Below are positions 16,752 to 25,142 of a stretch of 64,000 nucleotides of DNA, one piece after another. The notes under the pieces are model-generated. The model did not search any database. It saw only the letters and a list, made by a program, of their open reading frames with translations, and was not told where the DNA came from. Source of the DNA: an uncultured Paracoccaceae bacterium (lineage in GTDB: Bacteria > Pseudomonadota > Alphaproteobacteria > Rhodobacterales > Rhodobacteraceae); the NCBI GenBank assembly GCA_947503965.1, contig CANNFU010000001.1, positions 806,001-870,000 of the forward strand. The letters are read 5' to 3'. Position 1 is the stretch's first letter. Every line of letters starts with the position of its first letter. The position numbers and the translations under genes were made by a program.

Positions 16752-18398
16752 ATGGCCGAGATTGAACGCGAAGCGATGGAATATGACGTTGTAATCGTGG
16801 GTGCAGGACCTGCGGGGCTGTCAGCAGCCATCCGGCTGAAGCAACTCGACGCTGATCTGAATGTCGTGGTCCTTGAAAAAGGGTCCGAGGTTGGTGCGCA
16901 TATCCTGTCCGGCGCGGTGCTGGATCCGGTTGGCCTGAACAAGCTGATGCCCGATTGGAAAGAAAAAGGCGCGCCGTTGAACGTGCCTGTCAAGGAAGAC
17001 AATTTCTATATGCTGGGTGAAGCCGGTCAGCTGCGCATCCCCAACATCGTCATGCCACCCCTGATGAACAACCATGGCAATTACATCGTGTCGATGGGCA
17101 ATGTCTGCCGCTGGATGGCGGAGCAGGCCGAGGAACTGGGTGTTGAGATTTTCCCCGGTATGTCGTGTTCCGAACTGGTCTATGGCGAAAACGGCGAAGT
17201 CAAAGGTGTCGTCGCGGGCGAATTCGGCAAGAACGCCGATGGTACGCCCGGCCCATCCTATGAACCCGGCATGGAACTGCACGGGAAATATGTCTTTCTG
17301 GGCGAAGGCGTGCGCGGGTCGCTGTCCAAGCAGGTGATCGCAAAATATGACCTCGACGCGAAGTCTGATGTTCAGAAATACGGTCTGGGCATGAAGGAAA
17401 TCTGGGAAATTGATCCTGAAAAGCATCGCGAAGGGACCGTGACGCACACAATGGGCTGGCCATTGGAAGGGAATGCGGGCGGTGGTTCGTTCATCTACCA
17501 CCTGGATAATAATCAGGTTTACGTGGGCTTTGTGGTTCACCTGAACTACAAGAACCCGCATCTGTTTCCTTACATGGAATTTCAGCGGTTTAAGCATCAT
17601 CCGATGGTGGCTGACCTGCTGAAAGGCGGCAAACGGGTCGCTTACGGCGCGCGCGCAATTTCCGAAGGCGGGTACCAGTCCATGCCGAAACTCGAATTCC
17701 CGGGCGGCGCCTTGCTGGGATGTGCGGCAGGCATGGTCAACGTGCCTCGGATCAAAGGTAACCATAACGCGATGCTGTCCGGTATGGCGGCGGCAGAAGC
17801 TGCCGTTGACGCCATCAAGGCCGGGCGCGGTGGCGATCTGCTGGACGGCTACGACAGCGCCGTGCGCAAGGGCGAGATCGGCAAGGATTTGAAAAAGGTC
17901 CGCAACGTCAAACCCTTGTGGTCGAAATACGGCTTGGTCGCCTCGCTTGGTATTGGCGGTATGGATATGTGGATGAACACATTCGGCGCAGGCATTCTGG
18001 GCACGATGCATCACGGCAAATCAGACGCAGACGCGACCGAAGAGGCCAGCAAGCACAAACCCATCGACTACCCCAAACCCGACGGCACGCTGTCCTTTGA
18101 CCGGTTGACGAACGTGGCGTTCAGCTTTACCAACCACGAGGAAAGCCAGCCTGCGCATTTGCACCTGACTGATCCATCGGTGCCTGTCGACATCAACCTG
18201 CCAAAATATGCCGGCCCGTCAGCCCGTTATTGTCCGGCGGGGGTCTATGAATTCGTCGGCGAAGGCGATGACACGAAGTTCCAGATCAATTTCCAGAACT
18301 GCGTCCACTGCAAAACCTGCGACATCAAGGACCCAAGCCAGAACATCACATGGACGGTGCCGCAGGGCGGCGACGGGCCGAACTATCCGAATATGTGA
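16752..18398 (+). CDS. Electron transfer flavoprotein-ubiquinone oxidoreductase
   Basis: This 548-aa inner-membrane-associated enzyme passes electrons from ETF to ubiquinone. The N-terminal FAD site is DVVIVGAGPAGLSAAIRL. The C-terminal iron-sulfur module contains YCPAGVYEF and QNCVHCKTCDIKDPSQNI, which supply the four Cys of a [4Fe-4S] cluster. I chose the ATG at 16752 because AAGGA lies upstream and the next residues (MAEIEREAMEYD) match the family start. The frame itself opens earlier. It is a single gene ended by a strong terminator at 18399. It serves fatty acid, amino acid and dimethylglycine oxidation. Confidence 0.96.
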   Translation: MAEIEREAMEYDVVIVGAGPAGLSAAIRLKQLDADLNVVVLEKGSEVGAHILSGAVLDPVGLNKLMPDWKEKGAPLNVPVKEDNFYMLGEAGQLRIPNIVMPPLMNNHGNYIVSMGNVCRWMAEQAEELGVEIFPGMSCSELVYGENGEVKGVVAGEFGKNADGTPGPSYEPGMELHGKYVFLGEGVRGSLSKQVIAKYDLDAKSDVQKYGLGMKEIWEIDPEKHREGTVTHTMGWPLEGNAGGGSFIYHLDNNQVYVGFVVHLNYKNPHLFPYMEFQRFKHHPMVADLLKGGKRVAYGARAISEGGYQSMPKLEFPGGALLGCAAGMVNVPRIKGNHNAMLSGMAAAEAAVDAIKAGRGGDLLDGYDSAVRKGEIGKDLKKVRNVKPLWSKYGLVASLGIGGMDMWMNTFGAGILGTMHHGKSDADATEEASKHKPIDYPKPDGTLSFDRLTNVAFSFTNHEESQPAHLHLTDPSVPVDINLPKYAGPSARYCPAGVYEFVGEGDDTKFQINFQNCVHCKTCDIKDPSQNITWTVPQGGDGPNYPNM

Positions 18399-18432
18399 CA
18401 AAAAAAGGGGGCGCCGCAGCGCCCCTTTTTTT
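18399..18432. terminator. Rho-independent terminator, bidirectional
   Basis: A GC stem (GGGGCGC with GCGCCCC) over a short CGCA loop is flanked by A7 and T7 runs. It starts at the ETF-QO stop codon and lies between that gene and a convergent gene, so it can serve both strands. Confidence 0.9.
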
Positions 18433-18464
18433 GCCCGCACATCTCGCAAAGCAATCTACGGCTC

Positions 18465-18983
18465 TTATGGGATTGTATCACGCGCCTCAGCTGAGCCTGT
18501 AAGCTCCGACCACTGAATTAACTCATCAATGAGTGTTTCCACGGAACTGTTTGCAGGCTGAAAAAGTGAATGCGCTTTCGTCGGTAATTTTGCCGTTTTG
18601 CACCATGAGCCAAAATTCAGTTTGAGCGTTACATCACTGTATTCCGCACATTCATCAAAAGTGATGCTCCTTAGGTCAGAAAGTGGGTAAGTCTTACGAC
18701 TTACGCCAAGCATACGACGGCGATGAACATTAACCTCATCCGCCTTCCTATCAAGACACACACTTATCTCCCAAGATGCGAACAAACCGGCCACAAACCC
18801 GAACAAAGGGATCAAAAATGTACCAGAGTTCGACCAAATATCCGGCCAAACAGACCAGATCATTGCCGCCCCCAAAGCGAGTGTGACCACGCTCCAGACG
18901 ATGACGATAGCTAGCTCAAATCGCTCCACCCATGGTTTTCGGCGCAAAATAAGCAGATTTTGGCTACGCTCAACAATTTGCAT
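18465..18983 (-). CDS. Hypothetical membrane protein
   Basis: This 172-aa protein has two central membrane helices (about residues 22-42 and 50-68) and a C-terminal cytoplasmic part with TYPLSDLRSITFDECAEYSDVTLKL. That pattern of alternating beta strands is reminiscent of small bacterial PH-like membrane proteins. The ATG at 18983 is chosen for its excellent GAGGAAG site. The open frame runs ten codons further. Base composition is visibly more AT-rich than its neighbours, which may mean recent acquisition. No function is known. Confidence 0.6.
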   Translation of the reverse strand: MQIVERSQNLLILRRKPWVERFELAIVIVWSVVTLALGAAMIWSVWPDIWSNSGTFLIPLFGFVAGLFASWEISVCLDRKADEVNVHRRRMLGVSRKTYPLSDLRSITFDECAEYSDVTLKLNFGSWCKTAKLPTKAHSLFQPANSSVETLIDELIQWSELTGSAEARDTIP

Positions 18984-19040
18984 ACACTTCCTCGGCCCCA
19001 GCCCAGACATCATTCGGCAATAATGATGGTTAGTCAGATA

Positions 19041-20708
19041 TTAACGCAACACATACCCAGTTGGCCATGTCAGGGTATATTCCAGCGATACATTCCGGGT
19101 CTCACCGGCTGCAACCTCCAGATCCCATTCCAGAATGCCCCGCTGCCCGTTTGGGTCACGGCGGGTGACAGAGGGGGAGGCCTTGAATTCCACCTCCAGA
19201 TCGTCCTGCTCCGAATAGGGGATCGCATCGCGCAATAGCACACGAAAATCTTGTCCTGTCAGGTTCTCGACCGTCATTTCGGCCAGTTCTGTCAGTTGGT
19301 TGGAACTCGAAAAGACACCCACGTCTCCTTCGGATTTGTTTGGCGTGGTGCGGGTCAACCGCAACCCGTCAAGTGGACCAAAGCCCATTTCAGTATCAGC
19401 ACCGGCGGCCAGCAAGGGCAGCTGGCTGAACCCGATCATCGTACCGTCCGCAAAGATCAAGGCCTGGCCCGGCAACAGGAGTTCATCGGTGGTATTGGTA
19501 AACTCGGCCATCCGATATGCGATACTGTCCCGGCTTGGTGCAGCTTCGGCCCACACGTCGGCCTCAAGCGCGAGTGTATCCAGCGGCAGGCGCAGATCAT
19601 CCACGCCATTGCGAATATCCACGCGGCCCGGATAGGTATAAGTTACCGTCGCGCCGCTGAAATTGGCTTCGGCAACCATGGGTGCCGGGGCCTCCATCAT
19701 GACCCCTTCATCCGCCATGGCCGATATCGAACGGCCGATCATCGGCACGTTATCCGCCAACATTTGGTCGCGACGTTGCTTTTCCAGCTCTTCTTCAGAA
19801 ATGATGCGGCGCACGGGTGCCCACACGCCGCTTGGCGCGATCTGCTCTCCCGGGCGGGCAGTGGACAGGACCAATTTCACATCCAGCCAGTCCTGACCTG
19901 TCTCTTGGCTCACGACAACGGCGCGGTCGATATCAACGCGCGCGTCATCACCTGTGGTCAGGCGCATATCATACACCGGCGACCAATTGGCGAACCCCTC
20001 AAGGGTGCTGACATCGATCACCACCTCACCGGCCGCGGCGGCGTTCACGGTAAAGGTCAGAACGGAACCCTCATCCTCTGGTGCCATCAACGCGGCCAAG
20101 GCTTTGCGGGCCTCATCCAATGCATCGACATCATCTTGCCGCGCACGGGTCGCAGCCTGCGCTTCCTGTTCGGCGGCAAATGCGGCCTCGCGCACCGCCA
20201 AAGTTTCAGACCCGACCATCTGCGCCAAGGCCTGAATATCCGCAATCGAAGACGCAGTCAGCGTTTCACCCGCGCTCGCCTGGCTCAGGCTTTGCAGAAA
20301 CGTGATCTGTTCTTCTGCGGCCTTCACCCGCAACCGGATCTGCGCAATCTCGGCATCTCGATCACGCAGGACACCTTCCAACCGCTCCACCTCATCCTTG
20401 GCCGCCTGTATCGCGGGTGATGTCTGATCCGGCGTCACCGGCAAACGGTCATAAGCCAAATTCACGGCACCGATCTGCACGCCTTGCGGCGCAGACAACC
20501 GCAACCCCTCGGTCGCCAGTGATTGGGGCAAACCGGGCACGATGATCTCGTGCGATCCCGCAGGCAGATCCAGCGTCACAAGACGGCTGACGGTCGCAAG
20601 GCCCGGATAGATTGTGACCGTATCAACCTTGGCCTCACCGGTAATCGTATCGGCAAAGGCGGGTGCTGTCAGTGCAATCAGGCTGGTTGTCAGAAAAAGG
20701 CGAAGCAT
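19041..20708 (-). CDS. MuiA/DUF4139 family protein
   Basis: This 555-aa exported protein begins with a signal peptide (LFLTTSLIALTAPAFA). An N-terminal DUF4140-like domain contains VDTVTIYPGLATVSRLVTLDLPAG, and a long helical coiled-coil segment follows at about residues 85-215. The C-terminal DUF4139 beta domain carries WSPVYDMRL and ends RNVSLEYTLTWPTGYVLR. The family is named for a mucoidy-inhibitor homologue, and its biochemical role is not established. Periplasmic or surface location is inferred from the signal sequence. It stands alone, 355 bp from the next gene upstream. Confidence 0.85.
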   Translation of the reverse strand: MLRLFLTTSLIALTAPAFADTITGEAKVDTVTIYPGLATVSRLVTLDLPAGSHEIIVPGLPQSLATEGLRLSAPQGVQIGAVNLAYDRLPVTPDQTSPAIQAAKDEVERLEGVLRDRDAEIAQIRLRVKAAEEQITFLQSLSQASAGETLTASSIADIQALAQMVGSETLAVREAAFAAEQEAQAATRARQDDVDALDEARKALAALMAPEDEGSVLTFTVNAAAAGEVVIDVSTLEGFANWSPVYDMRLTTGDDARVDIDRAVVVSQETGQDWLDVKLVLSTARPGEQIAPSGVWAPVRRIISEEELEKQRRDQMLADNVPMIGRSISAMADEGVMMEAPAPMVAEANFSGATVTYTYPGRVDIRNGVDDLRLPLDTLALEADVWAEAAPSRDSIAYRMAEFTNTTDELLLPGQALIFADGTMIGFSQLPLLAAGADTEMGFGPLDGLRLTRTTPNKSEGDVGVFSSSNQLTELAEMTVENLTGQDFRVLLRDAIPYSEQDDLEVEFKASPSVTRRDPNGQRGILEWDLEVAAGETRNVSLEYTLTWPTGYVLR

Positions 20709-21063
20709 AAGGTGTCTCCTGCAGTTATTGCATCGTCATTATACACCTTTGACGCGGCGCGGCAGGCGATCCTTGGTGAGCGATGAAAAATAATGAAACT
20801 TGGCACAGCAGATCATGTAGCTGCTCCAGAACTGCCCAAATTACCCTACATTATCCCAGAAATGGAAACGCATTTCACATGGCTTTGAGTCAATCGGCAA
20901 TAACCATGTAAATATTTGAAAATACGAAGTTATTTTTCATATTTGGCCTTTTTCGGGTTGTAGTTTGAAACCCATAATCCTAACCAGCCACCACGTGCAA
21001 ATGCACCGTTCACGATGGCCGGTTCTCAGCCGGTTGTTTTTTGACATCACATTGGAGAAATAG
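20709..21063. other. Intergenic region, AT-rich
   Basis: This 355-bp spacer between two divergent genes holds no open frame with a coding look. It is AT-rich between 20780 and 20960, as expected for promoters of the MuiA-type gene and of the small secreted protein. A weak CCGG/CCGG hairpin followed by six T lies at 21019-21042, just before the small gene. It could be an attenuator or merely chance. A GGAGA ribosome site precedes the small gene. Confidence 0.4.
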
Positions 21064-21330
21064 ATGACATCGACATTTATCAGGATCACTGGCGGTCTGG
21101 CTTTGAGCCTCTTTGCAACCGCTGCCGTTGCAGAATGCACAGCAGAAGTCATGCAGGAAAAGACAATGTCCTTGACCGAAAGCATGCAGGCCCTGGCCGC
21201 AACTGATCCTGCCAAAATGCAGGAAGTCAGCATGAAAATGCAGGAATCGATGACAGCCGCAGCGTCGACAGGTGATCAAGAGGCCGTATGCGCGGCTCTG
21301 GACGAATTGATCGCCGAATTGGCAGAATAA
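21064..21330 (+). CDS. Small secreted methionine-rich protein
   Basis: This 88-aa protein has a clear signal peptide (residues 1 to about 23, ending AAVA before ECTAEV). The mature part is a short helical region with many methionines (MQEKTMSLTESMQAL, MQEVSMKMQESMTA) and two cysteines (ECTAEV and AVCAAL) that could form a disulfide. I do not recognise the family, although similar short periplasmic proteins occur in Rhodobacteraceae. Met-rich exported proteins sometimes bind copper or scavenge oxidants, but no metal motif is evident. It has its own terminator region. Confidence 0.7.
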   Translation: MTSTFIRITGGLALSLFATAAVAECTAEVMQEKTMSLTESMQALAATDPAKMQEVSMKMQESMTAAASTGDQEAVCAALDELIAELAE

Positions 21331-21344
21331 ATAAATATGGTTTT

Positions 21345-21373
21345 GATGTGCCCGCGTTAATTGCGGGCACATC
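21345..21373 (+). repeat. Perfect 11-bp inverted repeat (hairpin)
   Basis: GATGTGCCCGC and its exact reverse complement are separated by a 7-nt loop, 15 bp after the small secreted protein gene. There is no T-run directly after it, so it may protect the 3' end of the mRNA rather than terminate on its own. Confidence 0.75.
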
Positions 21374-21383
21374 AGCCAAGTAA

Positions 21384-21415
21384 CAAAAAAGGCGCCATTG
21401 CGGCGCCTTTTTTTC
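21384..21415. terminator. Rho-independent terminator, bidirectional
   Basis: The GGCGCC/GGCGCC stem over an ATTGC loop is flanked by A and T runs. It lies between the small secreted protein gene and asd, which converge here. Confidence 0.88.
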
Positions 21416-21434
21416 GACGTTCAAGCTGGAAACC

Positions 21435-22457
21435 TCAGCCCTTTTTCAGGCACTCGCGCCCCAGAAGCTCTGCGATTTGCACTGCATTCAGGGCCGCACC
21501 CTTGCGCAGGTTGTCGGACACGCACCACAGGTTCAGCCCGTTGTCGATCGTGCTGTCCTGCCGGATGCGGCTGATAAATGTCGCAAAATCACCCACACAT
21601 TCGACGGGCGTGACATAGCCGCCGTCTTCGCGTTTATCGATGACCATCACGCCGGGGGCTTCGCGAAGGATGTCACGAGCTTCGTCTTCATCAAGGTGAT
21701 CTTCGAATTCGATGTTGATGGCCTCTGAGTGGCCCACAAAGACAGGCACACGCACACAGGTCGCTGTCACCTTGATCTTCGGATCGACGATCTTTTTCGT
21801 CTCGGCGACCATTTTCCATTCTTCCTTGGTCTCACCGCTATCCATGAACACATCGATATGCGGGATCACGTTGAAGGCGATCTGCTTGGTGAATTGTCTG
21901 GCCGGTTTGTCGTCGGTCGGATTATACATCGACTTGGTCTGGTCCCACAGCTCATCGATGCCGCCTTTGCCAGCGCCCGAAACAGACTGATAGGTGCTGA
22001 CGACAACACGCTTGATCGTCGCGCGGTCATGCAGCGGTTTCAGGGCCACAACCATCTGCGCGGTCGAACAATTCGGGTTCGCGATGATGTTTTTCTTTGC
22101 GTAGCCGTGGATCGCATCAGCATTCACCTCTGGCACGATCAAGGGCACATCCGCGTCATAGCGATACAGCGAAGAGTTATCGATCACGACACACCCGACC
22201 TTTGCGGCCTTCGGCGCGTAGTTCTTGGTCGCCTCGGACCCAACCGCAAAAAGCGCAATATCCCAGCCGGTAAAATCAAAGGTATCGAGGTCCTTGGTCT
22301 TAAGGGTTTTATCACCAAAGCTGACTTCTGTGCCCAGCGATTTGCGGCTGGCAAGTACGGCAATCTCGTCAACGGGAAAGGCCCGTTCGGCGAGGATATT
22401 CAGCATTTCGCGGCCCACGTTTCCCGTGGCGCCGACAACGGCGATTCGATAGCCCAT
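21435..22457 (-). CDS. asd: Aspartate-semialdehyde dehydrogenase
   Basis: This 340-aa enzyme reduces beta-aspartyl phosphate to aspartate semialdehyde in lysine, threonine, methionine and diaminopimelate synthesis. The NADP site is VVGATGNVGREML. The catalytic Cys lies in NPNCSTAQ, and the substrate region has SVSGAGKGGIDEL and VFVGHSEAINIEFE. The start at 22457 (MGYRIAVVG) follows an AAGGAG ribosome site. The open frame extends 24 codons further, but those residues do not resemble the family. It is monocistronic and divergent from arsR. Confidence 0.97.
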   Translation of the reverse strand: MGYRIAVVGATGNVGREMLNILAERAFPVDEIAVLASRKSLGTEVSFGDKTLKTKDLDTFDFTGWDIALFAVGSEATKNYAPKAAKVGCVVIDNSSLYRYDADVPLIVPEVNADAIHGYAKKNIIANPNCSTAQMVVALKPLHDRATIKRVVVSTYQSVSGAGKGGIDELWDQTKSMYNPTDDKPARQFTKQIAFNVIPHIDVFMDSGETKEEWKMVAETKKIVDPKIKVTATCVRVPVFVGHSEAINIEFEDHLDEDEARDILREAPGVMVIDKREDGGYVTPVECVGDFATFISRIRQDSTIDNGLNLWCVSDNLRKGAALNAVQIAELLGRECLKKG

Positions 22458-22536
22458 AGGCTGGCTCCTTGTCTTCAGATGCGCCCCTTTACCGTGTGGG
22501 GCAGGCAAGGGAAAGGGGCAGTGGATCAACGTTAGC

Positions 22537-22565
22537 TTGACAGTACTCCATTAATCCATTAATCC
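22537..22565 (+). promoter_or_regulatory. Probable arsR promoter
   Basis: A consensus TTGACA is seen at 22537-22542 and TAATCC at 22560-22565, with 17 bp between them. Transcription would start about six or seven bases later, at or next to the arsR ATG (22573), so a leaderless or nearly leaderless mRNA is implied. Confidence 0.5.
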
Positions 22566-22573
22566 ATGGATTA
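22560..22573. promoter_or_regulatory. Palindromic ArsR operator candidate
   Basis: TAATCCATGGATTA is a perfect 14-bp palindrome that covers the presumed -10 box and reaches the first base of the arsR start codon. A further CCATTAAT-type direct repeat lies just upstream (22548-22563). Location and symmetry fit autoregulation by the ArsR repressor. Confidence 0.6.
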
Positions 22574-22929
22574 TGAAATCAAATGAAGCAATCACTGGCC
22601 TCAGCGCCCTTGCCCATGATGGGCGGCTTGACCTTTTCCGTAGACTCGTTCGGGCAGGTCACGCAGGTATCCCCGCCGGGCAACTGGCCGAAGCGACCGG
22701 GGCCGCTTTCACCACGACATCCGCACAACTGAATGTGCTGAGCCATGCAGGTCTGGTGAAAAGCCAGCGCGCAGGCCGGTCCATCATCTATTCGGCGAAT
22801 TACAATACGATCCGGCAGCTGTTCGGCTTTTTGCTAGAGGATTGCTGCCAGAACCGCCCCGAGATTGTGAAAGACCTGCTGACCAACACGCAAACCTGCT
22901 GTGCCTCTGAAAAGGAGACCCAAGAATGA
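22573..22929 (+). CDS. arsR: ArsR family metalloregulator
   Basis: This 118-aa winged-helix repressor has the DNA-recognition part AFTTTSAQLNVLSHAGLVKSQR and the wing GRSIIYSAN. Two vicinal Cys pairs near the C-terminus (C91-C92 and C109-C110) are placed like the As(III)/MAs(III) site of AfArsR-type repressors. It overlaps arsI by 4 bp (ATGA), so the two are coupled. No Shine-Dalgarno precedes the ATG, consistent with leaderless translation. A tiny ATG-initiated frame at 22566 overlaps it and ends at 22586, and is unlikely to matter. Confidence 0.88.
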   Translation: MKSNEAITGLSALAHDGRLDLFRRLVRAGHAGIPAGQLAEATGAAFTTTSAQLNVLSHAGLVKSQRAGRSIIYSANYNTIRQLFGFLLEDCCQNRPEIVKDLLTNTQTCCASEKETQE

Positions 22930-23372
22930 ACCGGTTCCACGTCCATGTGAATGTCGATAATCTTAAGCAGTCGATCAGTTTCTACTCCAGCCTTTTTGGG
23001 ACCTACCCGGCCGTCACCAAGGACGATTATGCCAAGTGGCTGCTTGACGACCCGGCGGTGAATTTCGCGATTTCGGTGCGGGAAGGGGCCAAGCCAGGTT
23101 TGAACCATGTCGGGCTGCAAACCGGAGACAGTGCCGGGTTGACGGCGATCAGTGACCGGCTGAAGGCGGCAGAGGCCACGACATTTGACGAAGACGCGAC
23201 CACATGCTGCTATGCCGTGTCTGACAAAACCTGGGTTCAGGACCCCGCCGGCCTGCGGTGGGAGACGTTCTACACCCATGGCGACGCAACCGAATACGGG
23301 GTGGATGCGTCGGATACGATTTATACCGCTATCGACACCGATACGCCCAAAGCGACACCCGCCTGTTGCTAA
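22926..23372 (+). CDS. arsI: ArsI/CadI family C-As lyase (vicinal oxygen chelate fold)
   Basis: This 148-aa dioxygenase-type protein is expected to cleave the carbon-arsenic bond of trivalent organoarsenicals such as methylarsenite. Metal ligands of the VOC fold can be placed at His5 or His7 (FHVHVNV), His61 (LNHVGLQ) and Glu113 (RWETFY). The substrate-binding vicinal cysteines are C94-C95 in ATTCCYAV, a signature of ArsI. It ends with an extra CC pair. It is coupled to arsR. No arsC, arsB, acr3 or arsM gene is adjacent, so the locus looks specialised for organoarsenicals. Confidence 0.88.
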   Translation: MNRFHVHVNVDNLKQSISFYSSLFGTYPAVTKDDYAKWLLDDPAVNFAISVREGAKPGLNHVGLQTGDSAGLTAISDRLKAAEATTFDEDATTCCYAVSDKTWVQDPAGLRWETFYTHGDATEYGVDASDTIYTAIDTDTPKATPACC

Positions 23373-23421
23373 AGCTGTAAATCCGGCTAGACACTTGGGG
23401 CCGCAACGATAGGCTGTCTAT

Positions 23422-24642
23422 ATGGCAGGCCCCATCGAAACACCCAAATTTCGGGACCCCGCCGCTCGTGGCCTTTGCACCGATTGCGGCGTATCGCGCA
23501 TGGCGGACCCAACCGCCTGCGGGAAGGCGTGCCAGTTTATCAAACCGGACTATCCAGGGCTTGAAGCACAGGTACATGGGCGCAGTGCACAGACCGAGGG
23601 CGACGAACGGTTCTTTGGTGTGACCGGTGCGATGTACCGCGCAGCCCTCACACCTGCCCGCAAAGGGGCGCAATGGACCGGGCTGACAACGCGGTTGGCA
23701 GAACGACTGCTGGAAACAGGCGCAGTGGATGCCGTTCTGACGATGATCCCGGACGCGGCCGATCGCTGGCGCCCCCGCCCTGCGATCATCACGGACCCCG
23801 CCGATATGAAAGAGGCGCGCGGCATGCGCATGGGCTACGCGCCACTTCTGGCCCTGCTGGAACCCGCCAAGGCCGCCGGGCATCGCAAGATCGCCGTGAT
23901 CGGTATCCCATGCCAGATCTACGCCCTACGCGCATTGGAAAGTGACCTTGGGTTTGAACGCATTTATGTCATCGGCACACCCTGCTCTGACAACACCACG
24001 ACCGCGAATTTTCACAGCTTCCTTGCGCGCCTGACCGATGCCCCGGACACCGTCACCTACCTCGAATTCCGCGCCGACTATCATGTTGAGTTGCGGTTCA
24101 CGGACGGCACCCAGCGCCTGATCCCGTTCCTGAAGCTCCCGCTTTCAGACTTGCCTGCGGACTTCTTTCCGGTAACGTGTCGCACCTGCGTCGACTATAC
24201 CAACCGGCTGGCCGATATCACCGTGGGCTATATGGCGGGCGAAGGCGACCAATGGCTGATCGTGCGGAATGAACGCGGTCAGGAAATGTTGGATAACGTG
24301 GGCAATGAGGTCATGCTGGCCGCCCCCGGTTCACGCGGCAAACGTGCCGCATCGGTGAAGGGGTTCGTGGAAAACACGCGCCTTGCCGCCGGTGGTTTGC
24401 CACTGCGACGCATGCCCGACTTCATGCGCGGTGTCATGGGCTGGCTGATGCCAAAGATCGGGCCGCGCGGTCTCGAATTTGCGCGCGCGCGACTTGAGAT
24501 GAAAGCCGCAGAAACCGTGCTGCATCTGCGGCGCGAAGAACCGGCCAAGATCAAGAACATGGTCCCCGAACATGTCTGGAACCTGGCCAAGCCATACGGG
24601 CTTGAACCGCATGATGACGAGGCACCCAAATCAGAATTCTAG
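23422..24642 (+). CDS. FrhB-family flavo-iron-sulfur reductase, BciB-like
   Basis: This 406-aa protein of the coenzyme F420 hydrogenase/dehydrogenase beta-subunit family has an N-terminal cluster motif with C19, C22, C33 and C37. Later conserved Cys lie in GIPCQIYALRAL, GTPCSDNTT and VTCRTCVDYTNRLADITVGYM. The order of blocks closely recalls BciB, the ferredoxin-dependent 8-vinyl reductase of bacteriochlorophyll synthesis, more than archaeal FrhB. No other photosynthesis gene is in the window, so the assignment stays tentative. It follows arsI by 49 bp on the same strand, with a weak ribosome site. Confidence 0.7.
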   Translation: MAGPIETPKFRDPAARGLCTDCGVSRMADPTACGKACQFIKPDYPGLEAQVHGRSAQTEGDERFFGVTGAMYRAALTPARKGAQWTGLTTRLAERLLETGAVDAVLTMIPDAADRWRPRPAIITDPADMKEARGMRMGYAPLLALLEPAKAAGHRKIAVIGIPCQIYALRALESDLGFERIYVIGTPCSDNTTTANFHSFLARLTDAPDTVTYLEFRADYHVELRFTDGTQRLIPFLKLPLSDLPADFFPVTCRTCVDYTNRLADITVGYMAGEGDQWLIVRNERGQEMLDNVGNEVMLAAPGSRGKRAASVKGFVENTRLAAGGLPLRRMPDFMRGVMGWLMPKIGPRGLEFARARLEMKAAETVLHLRREEPAKIKNMVPEHVWNLAKPYGLEPHDDEAPKSEF

Positions 24643-24683
24643 AACTTTGATCAGCACCGAAGAAAATTCGCGAATTTTCTTCA

Positions 24684-25142
24684 CTACACCGGCAGCGCCG
24701 TTGTTTGCCTGACTGTTCGTAACGCAAACGACGACTGCATCTGCGCCACCCCCGGCAACGTTGCCAGATACTTGCGATGGATTCGCGCGAAATCTTCGGT
24801 ATCGCCCGCAACGACCTTTAACAGGTAGTCCGCTGTTCCGGCCATAAGATGACATTCCAGGACATCCGGCACACGGGCCACTGCGCGCTCGAACGCATCC
24901 AGCACCTCATCGGCCTGCCCGCTCAGCGTGATTTCCACAAATACAGTCGTCGGTCGCCCCACCTTGCGTGGGTCAAGCAACGCCACATAATCGCGAATGT
25001 AGCCGTCTTTCTCTAATCGCTGCACACGGCGGTGGCAGGCGGACGCAGACAAGTTTGCCCGCTCAGACAATTCCGCATTGGACATGCGGCCTTTCTTCTG
25101 CAGCACCTCAAGGATTCGGCGATCTATACTGTCGATATCCAT
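24684..25142 (-). CDS. Lrp/AsnC family transcriptional regulator (AldR-like)
   Basis: This 152-aa regulator has an N-terminal helix-turn-helix (DRRILEVLQKKGRMSNAELSERANLSASACHRRVQRLEKDG) and a C-terminal RAM ligand domain ending QSSFALRTV. The start at 25142 (MDIDSIDR) is the usual start of the family. The frame itself extends ten codons more. It is divergent from alanine dehydrogenase with a 139-bp AT-rich spacer, the arrangement of AldR-ald pairs, so it probably controls ald in response to alanine or another amino acid. Confidence 0.88.
   Translation of the reverse strand: MDIDSIDRRILEVLQKKGRMSNAELSERANLSASACHRRVQRLEKDGYIRDYVALLDPRKVGRPTTVFVEITLSGQADEVLDAFERAVARVPDVLECHLMAGTADYLLKVVAGDTEDFARIHRKYLATLPGVAQMQSSFALRTVRQTTALPV

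Noticed and set aside
16821..18014. 397-codon minus-strand frame opposite ETF-QO
   Set aside because: It lies within a certain gene and lacks a start signal or domain.
19251..20420. 389-codon plus-strand frame opposite the MuiA-type gene
   Set aside because: It is antisense to a gene with a signal peptide and domain structure; no ribosome site or family pattern.
22566..22586. Six-codon ATG frame overlapping the arsR start
   Set aside because: It ends within the first codons of arsR and is more easily explained as part of the palindromic operator.
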